From Anarhynchus alexandrinus (lineage: Eukaryota > Chordata > Aves > Charadriiformes > Charadriidae), in the NCBI GenBank assembly GCA_008711295.1, contig VUYV01000046.1, positions 1,427,904 through 1,491,903 on the forward strand: a stretch of DNA of 64,000 nt, written 5' to 3'. Under the pieces are notes generated by a model that made no database searches, was not told where the DNA came from, and saw only the letters and a program-made list of their open reading frames with translations. Positions 56,301 through 64,000 of the stretch are shown piece after piece. Each line of letters opens with the position of its first letter. Positions within the stretch are counted from its first letter, which is position 1. A program made the translations under genes and the position numbers.

Positions 56301-59300
56301 AATTTCATCCAGGAAACAGCAGCTTTTGGACTTTCTGTTGTATCTGTTTTTATGCCCAGTGTGAAGGAGCTGCTATATTCAAAATTTACAGGAAGCCACA
56401 AAGTTCATGTGTTCGTTCATTTATTTGTCATCCATGCAGCGAGCAGGAGGCTGCCAACAGCTGTTGCACCAGGATCCAGGGCGGGAGGGAATGACAGCAA
56501 ATCAGGGGTTACAAATAATTCTCTCCTCTGGTTGGAAGTGTAGGAGAATTTGCAGGTGAACAAGTCAGAGACAGAGACATCTGTAATTGCTAAGGAGCTG
56601 GTCCCCAGCTAAGAAGTTGGTCTAGTGAAGAATCAGTCTGGAGCTCTGAAGAAATGTTCAGAGAACCAGAACCCTTTTCAGTCTGCAGATTTTGGAGCAG
56701 TTGTGAATTTGTCCTGAGACAGACAAGTCCAGACAAGAAACATTACGTTTTCTTTTCTTTCCTTGCTCATTTGATTTTCCTGTTTATTCTTAGCATCACA
56801 TACAAGACACAGTCATTTTCCCAACCTCTTTAAAGCCCTAGGATCCAGTTCTGCTCATTCTTCACCCTGGATTTATTTAATATGTGCAAACAGAAGCTGG
56901 TTGATAAAACATGCTACTGAACTGAATGAGGCCATCACAGGAGAAAATGGGTTTATTTTTCTCCTTAATGACAATTCAGATAAGTAGGCAATGAATCCTG
57001 GAGGATTTTGCATTGAGATCATGGAGTTACAGGCAGCTCTCCTTCCATAATTCCCCTCAAAGCCTTAGCCTTCATCCTAGTGTGTCACGTTCATATGCTT
57101 TGACCTCTTGGTATCAATGATGTTACACAGTGAGATGCACTTGGGACTTGGAACAGAGCAGCCAGGAAGGACTTGGTGTTCAAAGATCCCATGTTGATTA
57201 TCAGTCTCACAAATGACAGTAAAAAAGTACTACCCAAGCACCACACCTCTAAACGTGGACAAAACCACAGAGCCGTGCCCTTCTTCTCAATCTCTGTGCA
57301 GTGTTGGCTGATGACAATGAAGGAGACGGTATCTCTCTTACCTAAGGCCCATGTTTGAGCACAGTGGTCTCCAGGTTAGCATCGGGGGAGACAGTCCCTC
57401 CAAGTCCACGAGCATACAAAGGCACTAGCGTGATGGTGCTGTGAGGACAGGCTTTGACATACATACAGCAGGCAGCCCAGGTACCTGCTGCAGTGTGATG
57501 GTTGGTGGTTGATGTCATGGCTAACACACCAGGAGTTTAACCAGCTACACAAGATTAAGTTAAAGAAAAGCCATGCAGTGCTAAGAGTTCCAGGATTGGC
57601 CATTGAAGAGGATCTTTAACACACAGTGGAACGTCCCCAGATCTGTATATGACTGTATCTGGTACCCTTTACTGCTTAACTTAACTTACAGGCTTTGTAG
57701 GAGCAAATATCTTAGGCATGCAAACATCAAGATCTCCTTCCTAAATTGGTTAATGCCAATTGCCTGTGCTTCCTGATAAGCTAAATAATTGCAGTTGGGA
57801 TCATCTTCATGGAAATTTCCATATGCCCCTTGCAGAGAAGCCAATAACCAGCTGTCAAGCAATGAACCTCAGCCCCAACACCCGACCAGGACGACTGCTA
57901 AATGGGTATGGAGGGAGTGATGACTCCACAGCCACATCTGACTCCTGCTTCTGTGTGACAACAGGGTTGCATGACTGCTTGCACAGTGGGCTTGGGCTGC
58001 TGCGGAGTGGCTGTCCCAGCTATGCAAGAACCTCCCAGGTGGAGATATGGGAACTGCTGCTGTCGGACTGCCCATAAATTCAGCCTAATTAGGGATGGAG
58101 AGGATGTGGTCTTCGTTTGGTCCACATCCCTTTCTCAGTGCAGAGGTGGAACGAAATGCTGCGATCATCAGTGCTGGGTTATTGTAGCTCTTCCTTGCAG
58201 TCATTAAAGGTGGTCTTACCTCCTCCAGCCCCTACAGAGCTCCCACGATTAATAGCAGGGTGAGCTTTGCTTTTGTCAATTATCAGCTCCGCAGCAGTAC
58301 AATTTTTATTGCAGCTTTGGTCTGTCTTTCCTTGAAAGGTAGGCTAGTGTCTCCTATTTCCCTTATGCTACTCAAGGAGTAGTAGAAATGGTGTATTTGG
58401 AGTATTTAGAGTAGAAGTTTACAGTTATCTAATCTGCAGCTTGAGAGAAGTAATACATGTCATTCAGGAGTATAGAGAGTTGTTTTGTTATTATTTTATT
58501 AAACGTGCATTTTTTGGTAAAGGGGATCCTTAGCCAATAATCAAATAAGAGAAGCTGCAGATCATTAGGAAAACAATAAAGGATCAGACTAATGACTCTT
58601 AGGGCCTCATTTGCTCTCCAGTTAATTAAACAGACAACACAGATGCTGCTGCTGTTAATAATATCATTCAATTACTGTGCTGCTAAGTATTATGGTCCCT
58701 AGGAAACCATTACCCAGTGCTGATTGAGAAGGGGAACTGTGAAGGGCTACTTAGGGGACAATAAACCATGTCTCTGTTGAAAAGGGGGCTGAAAGCAGTT
58801 TTACTGGAGACACTAGGTGCTCTAGTACAAGTAGGTGCAAGGTTGTTTGAGGTGATGGAGGAGCTGATGGGCTAATCCGAAAAGCTATGCTCTTGCCCCG
58901 AGTGCGCTCACGAAGCTCAGAGCAGCTGGTCAGGGGTCAATGGGAGGCATTTTTGTGACGAAGGGGCTGGAGAGGAAGGCTGCTTGTGGAAAGAAGAGAG
59001 TGCGTTTGTATAGCGGCCGGGAGGTGGATGGTGAATAAAAAGGTATTGGAAATGGAAATTAATGTATCTCAACACCCCAGAGTATACTAAGCATCTCTCT
59101 GAGGGGGACAGGGGATATCATAAAAGCCTCATTGAGCAGTGCAGGTAATAGATGCGCTTGTCTGATATTTCCACTCTTCTAGTTTGAGGGCGAGTCTAAA
59201 ACCCAAGGCTGGCAGTAGAAAACCTCATCTCAGCCCTTGTGACTTTATCAAACTCAGCTTTCTCGTCCAGGCACTGCAGTGACAGGGACTACTGAGCTGA

Positions 59301-60525
59301 AGGAGCACAGCACAGTGCGGTCCCGGGTGGCTGCTGTTCACAGCACAAATCCGCTTCCCCCAGCGTCCCAGGAGTGTGATGCACCAGGGTGTGGGAGGGC
59401 AGTGGATAGGTGTAGGAAGGAAACCTGGACCTTCCCCAGAGTCCTGATGTCTCCTTGCACCCTTTCTTCTGTCGCAATCCATCGGGTATCTCTCATTTCC
59501 ACGACAATGGCCAGAATGCTTAATTTTATCCCTTTTTTAATCCATTTCTCTGTGTTTTCTTGTGCAAAAGGAGACTTTGTAGTCTTTATCTATACTGTGG
59601 TAGCAGCTGGAGACCCTGACCAGGAATGTAGGGGGACTTGTACACCATGATGCTCAAGCTGGCAGTTAACAACAGTCTGGGGTTAATGGTCTGTGTGCCT
59701 GGTACTTTCAGCTGTTCTTCGGTCCTCAGGAAATGCCTTGGGTCATGGTCATAATAGCTTAAGTAATATGAAGAAATGTGTTGGAAAATGCTTGACAGTA
59801 GCTCCGTATAAGAAAACCGCTCCTGCATGGCTGCGCTGACATTTAGAGCACAATGCCGAGGAGTTTGCTGCTGTATCGGGCTACCTCTTTGTGGGTTCTC
59901 AGGGTACGCGAGTGAATATGGAGGGTTTCGGATGCTAATACTGAATCTGTAAGGAGGTATGGCAGTGTCAGGGGCTGCACTGCCGTGTGGTGACACCAAG
60001 CTGCATTATAACTGGTTTTGCTAGTTGTAGAGGGATCCTTTACTGGCCTCTCCTGGAACACTGCGCCAAGATCAGGGTTTCAGGTTGCATGTTAAGGGCT
60101 AAAAAGATGTATGTTTGTGTGTGGATTTGCCTGTAATACAAAAGGATTCAACTCCAAACCAGTAAGACGGGAATTATATTCACTTCTGAAAGATGCTCTG
60201 GGGAAAGTGGTCCATTTTCCTTAAAGCTCAATTTAAAAAAAAAAAAAAAAGAATAATTTTTTTTTTTTACCCAAACTTGCATTTATTCATTCATGTTCTC
60301 CTTTGTCACTATCTTAATATACTATCCCAAAATAATTTCAAATGGCTTTAATCCCACAGATATCTGTGCCCCCACTGAATTATTGTCTGAGCACCTCCAA
60401 TCCAGAACACAGAGACTGTTCTGGCCCCTGGGACTTGTAGCATGACCTGGCGATTAGCATCTCTTTGCTCTTCGGCCATGAGCAAGGTATGGACTTGGGA
60501 ACGCGCTGGAGTCTGAGACCTGGGC
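53382..60525. other. Unique non-coding DNA, about 7 kb
   Basis: No gene or accepted transposon is recognised. Open frames such as 53547-53972 minus, 55854-56294 minus and 59586-59999 minus resemble no known protein and overlap opposite-strand frames. The block 58430-58680 is AT-rich with homeodomain- and Sox-like motifs and is a candidate conserved element. An A-run directly followed by a T-run lies at 60234-60268. Confidence 0.45.
60234..60268. repeat. Poly(A) followed by poly(T), inverted homopolymers
   Basis: About 17 A residues, a GAATAA spacer and about 13 T residues form a short AT-only inverted arrangement. No transposon body is recognised on either side. Confidence 0.8.
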
Positions 60526-60712
60526 ATAGAATCATAGAATTGTTTCTGTTGGAAGAGACCTTTAAGATCATTAAGTCCAACCATTAACCTAGCACTGAGA
60601 AGTTGCCACTAAACCATGTCCTTCAGCACTACAGCTACACATCTTTTAAGTACTTCCAGGGATGGTGACTCAACCACTTCCCTGGGCATGCACCAGCGTC
60701 TTGTCAGCCCTT
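60526..60712 (-). mobile_element. CR1 LINE 3' end fragment of a second tail type, minus orientation
   Basis: ATAGAATCATAGAATTGTTT and GTTGGAAGAGACCTTTAAGA open the CR1 3' end. They are followed by AAGTCCAACCATTAACCTAG, CACTAAACCATGTCCTTCAG and GATGGTGACTCAACCACTTC, diagnostic of a subfamily whose tail contains CCATTAACCTAGCACTG. This differs from the tail type at 29671 and 61612. The copy fades near 60712. A 232-codon minus frame (60609-61307) reads through its 3' part and is not a gene. Confidence 0.9.
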
Positions 60713-61611
60713 GAGCTGGAAGGAGGCCATGAAAGACCAGGGCCAACCCAGATCTGGTGGTGTTGCCAGTGGGTGGACCTGCTACTTCATCCTCAGACTG
60801 GGATAATCCAGATGTTTTCAGCAGCTCCAGCTCACTGCGGGGGCTACGTAGCACCTCTTTCTGGAGAGTGGGGAAGTGTCTTGGTCCCCAAGACACTGCA
60901 TGTTCCTTGGTCCAAGGCAGTGGCCAAAGACAGTGCAGTATAAGACTGAACCTCTCAGGATGTGTCCTAGCACCGTGGCAAACTTGAGCAGAGAAAAGTT
61001 GAAATAGGAGGATCCAGTGAAGCAGTAGCAAAGGATATTTGGACTCAGTTCTGCGCATAAAGCATGGTAAATTGGGACTAATGTCAATCAAAGGAATTAA
61101 ATGCAAGAACAGCCCAGCCCCTTGCGATCGCCACTGCTGAGAAAGGAGATTTATTGTGAATGAAATCATTCTCCGGGGTGCTTCGGTGTAAGCAGTGTCT
61201 CCTCGTTTCCGTACAATTTGTCTCTGCTGGCACTGGCCTGGCGAAAGGCAGCTCCAAACCTCCTTGGTGTCAGCAAGATGGAGATTGGCCGTGCAAGGCA
61301 GGGACATGCTGCTACGCTCACCTGGTCACTCAGGTTGCGTGAGAGGCGGGAAGGGTCTGGGGTGGCATGGGTGAGCGGGGCCAGGTCCCTGCTTCATGTC
61401 TGGGGAGGTGGAAACTTTTCCAGGATACCATTTTCCTTGTGTTTCGGCTCTTTCAAAGCCCCCTGGAAAGGGGCTGGCAGCCTGTGCTGCTGAAGACACT
61501 GGCCTCCTACATTGTCAGGGGTGCTCGGTGACCGCGGAAACCTCCCAGTGCTCCCACTTTCCTTTTTGGTGGTATCAGCTACAAACCCCTTATTACGCAT
61601 GTAATGGGGAC
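60713..61611. other. Unique non-coding DNA between two CR1 copies
   Basis: No gene is recognised. The long minus frame reading leftward into the CR1 copy encodes no known protein in this section. Confidence 0.5.
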
Positions 61612-61901
61612 AGATTTTTTAGCAGGACCTGTTGTGATAGGACAAGGGGTAATGGCTTTAAACTAAAAGAGGGGAGATTCAGACTAGATAGAAGGAAGAC
61701 ATTTTTTACGCTGAGGATGGTGAAACACTGGCCCAGGTTGCCCAGAGAGGTGGTAGGTGCCCCATCCCTGGAAACATTCAAGGTCAGGTTGATCAGGGCT
61801 CTGAGCAACCTGATCTAGTTGAAGATGTCCCTGCTTATCACAGGGGGTTGGACTAGATGACCTTTAAAGAGGTCTTCTAACCCAAACCATTCTATGTTTG
61901 T
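61612..61901 (+). mobile_element. CR1 LINE, 3' 290 bp, plus orientation
   Basis: TTGTGATAGGACAAGGGGTA begins at the CDRTRGNG motif of CR1 ORF2. The plus strand stays open to the ORF2 stop and encodes GRFRLDRRKTFFTLRMVKHW and PRLPREVVGAPSLETFKVRL. The 3' UTR follows with CAGGGGGTTGGACTAGATGA, CTTCTAACCCAAACCATTCT and a terminal ATGTTTGTGAC at 61893-61901. It is 5'-truncated. The frame is preserved locally but is far too short to be active. Confidence 0.93.
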
Positions 61902-62358
61902 GACTTGCTAGCTGGCTTATCTCATCACTGGCATCCCGCTTCTGTCCTAGGAGTGGAAATATTAATTAAGATCAGCATCATCATGAGGAGCTCCATGTGT
62001 GCTCTTCAGCAAGGCTTTGGTGCCTCTGCCAGTTGCCCAGGCACCATCCCATGTCTGCAGCCTGCTAAGTGAGATCTGTGGATCTCTGCCCCTGCCTCAG
62101 CTGCTCCTGCCTCTGACATTTCTTCGCATATCCATCATTGTTCTAAAGGCTTGTCTCCCTCATAAGGTGCCACAGACATCTCTTTAACCACAGTGAGAAA
62201 CCACAGCCATTAACTCTTTCTGGACTGACCCTCTCCCATCCCACACAATGTGTTGACATTTCTTATTTAATCCTTCAGCATTCCTCATTTTCACAAGGGA
62301 TTCCCTGTGGGGCATATTAATTAATCTCACTGGAGTGCAACAAGAAACACACCTGCAA

Positions 62359-62380
62359 TTTTTTATTTATTTATTTATTT
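62359..62380 (+). repeat. (ATTT)n microsatellite
   Basis: TTTTTTATTTATTTATTTAT is a tetranucleotide tract of about four units, similar to the one at 2789. Confidence 0.85.
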
Positions 62381-63089
62381 AATTCTGCTATAGGGACATG
62401 TGTTTTCTACATTGGAGGATGTGGGGAATTGTTCGGGACTTGTAACAAGTTCTCTATCCCAGTTTCTGGTCTCTATCTGCACTTTGCCTGAGGATTAAGT
62501 AACCTCCTTTCTGCTGAAAACCAAAGCAACGTATTCTTCTAATGTATGGTATAATGTATCTGCGGCCTCCCCTTGTTCCCTAGCTGCCTTCTTTCCTTAC
62601 ACATGCAAAGAACCCTCTTATATTTGTTTTAATGTTCATTAGGCAGTTCTCATCTTACCCTTACATAGAGAAATTTAGCAGACATGGATTTGTTGATTTG
62701 TCCTTTTCCCACTCCTTTTAAATGTCCCTGTCAGTTCTTCCCTTGCAATAAGTGTTACTCTAATCTTGCAGTAAGTTGCAAGGTGTATTGCAATGAGCAT
62801 TATTGTAATGTAATTCTAGTATTCTTTGTGCATTTGTCATGGGGAAATCTCAAGCTGCTTTTTATCATCTCGGCATTCTTCATACCAAGTGATTTAGTTA
62901 TTAATCCCTTTAATTTTTCACCGTTGCACTTCAGAAATTAAGGACTTGGATACCTGCTTTTGCTTATCCTTCTTTTTAATTTAAACAGTAGTACTGAACA
63001 TTTGATCAAACACTTTTCTGTAGTGTCCTCACAACTGACCTGAAACAAGTATAGAATAGAATTGCTTTTTGTTGGCTCTGATGCTGTTC

Positions 63090-63107
63090 GGGGAGAGGGC
63101 GGGGGGG
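63090..63107 (+). other. G-quadruplex-type G-run cluster
   Basis: GGGGAGAGGGCGGGGGGG contains at least four runs of three or more G with loops of three, one and one base. This fits the usual intramolecular quadruplex pattern. There is no nearby CpG island or gene. Confidence 0.5.
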
Positions 63108-63556
63108 CAGAAATCTATTGCCTATTACATCCAGGAAGGACTGAGCTCAAGTATCGCTAGCAACAATAATTCTCCACTTGCCATCTAGAAAATTGCAAAA
63201 TGACACATTTCCCAGTTTTATTTACCTTTCTATTAATTTGCCAGAGATCTCTTTCCATGTCTGGATCCAATGGCAGAGATCTGCAACAGCTTCCCAGAAG
63301 ATGAATTGTATTCAGGTGGATCCTGTTATATGCGTGATCTCATTTTTTAAATCCTTATGAGCTACTGTGTTATTCACCGGCACTGCATTTTTTGCCATTA
63401 CAACTTTTATTTCTCTCTCAGATCATATGCCCCAGTACTGGGGATACTGATTGTATCACGTTCCTGTTATCACAGAACTACTCTTTTTCGCACCTGGCAC
63501 CAGGAGTTCTTGTTCTTCCCAGCATTCACATTGCATATCTGCCATTTTCCGTGGAC

Positions 63557-63806
63557 AAGTTTTATTTTTATTTCCTTCTCACTTTCTTTTTATTTTTCTC
63601 TCCTTTTCTTTTTATTTTTCTTTTTCTCTCCTTTCTTTTTATTTCCTTCTCACTTTCTCTTTTTCTCTCTCCTTTCTCTTTCTTCATGTCCTCCTTTCTC
63701 TTTTTCACCTCTTTGCTCTGCTCATTTCATCTCTTTTTTCATACCTTTTCCCATCTCATCTTATTTTGCTCTTTTTTCCCTCTTTCTCTTTTTCCTCTCT
63801 CGCTGT
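63557..63806 (+). repeat. Polypyrimidine (TTTC/TTTTCTCTCC)n low-complexity tract
   Basis: About 250 bp consist of nearly pure C and T on the plus strand, with internal imperfect duplications of blocks such as TTTTTATTTCCTTCTCACTT (two copies, at about 63564 and 63637). The three overlapping plus-strand open frames over it (phenylalanine/serine/leucine-rich) are artefacts of composition. Confidence 0.9.
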
Positions 63807-64000
63807 GAAATAGTTCCCATGTCTTTATAAATCCGTTTGCGCTTCTCTCCCTGCTTTAGGTTAGTCTGCAAAAGAGTCCCAGGGAACCACACTTTAAAGG
63901 CATTTAAGATGTGCTTAGTCTATAAAATATGGAGCACGCTCAAACACAGTGAATCTGTCTCAGCTAATGTCCCGGTACGTCAGCAAGAGTTAAACAATCA
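63807..64000. other. Unique non-coding DNA at window end
   Basis: No feature is recognised in the last 190 bases. Confidence 0.5.

Larger units (their letters stand above)
61902..63556. other. Unique non-coding DNA
   Basis: No gene or transposon is recognised. It contains an ATTT tract at 62359-62380 and a G-run cluster at 63090-63107. Confidence 0.5.

Noticed and set aside
60609..61307. 232-codon minus-strand open frame, the longest in the window
   Set aside because: Its last part is CR1 sequence (PREVVESPSLEVL) read into a transposon 3' end, and the upstream part matches no protein. It is a chance frame joined to a CR1 fragment.
63357..63830. Three overlapping phenylalanine/serine-rich plus-strand frames
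   Set aside because: They lie over the polypyrimidine tract and reflect composition only.
1..64000. CRISPR arrays, bacterial operons or phage-like modules
   Set aside because: No regularly spaced direct repeats, ribosome-binding-site-led gene runs or phage genes are present. The sequence is vertebrate.

Overview
This window is vertebrate nuclear DNA, almost certainly from a bird and probably a neoavian species. The main evidence is the repeat content. There are many 5'-truncated CR1 LINE copies whose 3' ends carry the bird-type octamer-like tail (ATTCTATGAT variants). There is also a solo ERVL-class LTR of the abundant avian type, with TGTCATGGTTT and AAACCATAACA as its two ends. Under these lies a layer of much older amniote repeats (ancient CR1, MIR-like SINEs and a small palindromic element). 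Gene density is very low, polypurine/polypyrimidine microsatellites are present, and one N (46145) marks a gap in a draft assembly.

I could not identify any host protein-coding gene, tRNA, rRNA, CRISPR array or bacterial-type operon. The open frames I inspected are short, GC-driven, low-complexity or inside transposons. The window is best read as intergenic or intronic DNA. The one promoter-like feature is a compact CpG island at about 1555-1900.

Layout: 1-1.55 kb, unique DNA; 1.56-1.9 kb, CpG island; 2-8.3 kb, unique DNA with an ancient CR1 tail, a MIR relic and a small CR1 tail; 8.33-8.90 kb, solo LTR; 10.26-12.9 kb, a cluster of ancient CR1 pieces with a younger CR1 nested inside; 14.1 and 15.9 kb, two copies of an ancient palindromic repeat; 16-25.8 kb, mostly unique DNA; 25.8 and 29.7 kb, CR1 copies in minus orientation; 27.5-28.5 kb, a GC-rich patch followed by a 240-bp pure purine microsatellite; 32.6 kb, MIR relic; 36.7 kb, CR1 in plus orientation; 40.3-42.2 kb, broken ancient CR1; 42.8 kb, AT dinucleotide tract; 43.9 kb, MIR relic; 45.9-46.4 kb, a 225-bp near-identical duplication flanking the single N; 49.4, 60.5 and 61.6 kb, further CR1 copies; 63.56-63.8 kb, a polypyrimidine tract.

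Nothing here forms a pathway or operon. The parts interact as strata: ancient amniote repeats, then bird CR1 and ERVL insertions, then microsatellite growth. A few AT-rich unique blocks (about 33.0, 44.1 and 58.4 kb) look like possible conserved regulatory elements, but that is inference from composition. I saw no convincing sign of a previously undescribed biological system. The most actionable observation is the probable assembly artefact at 45920-46421.
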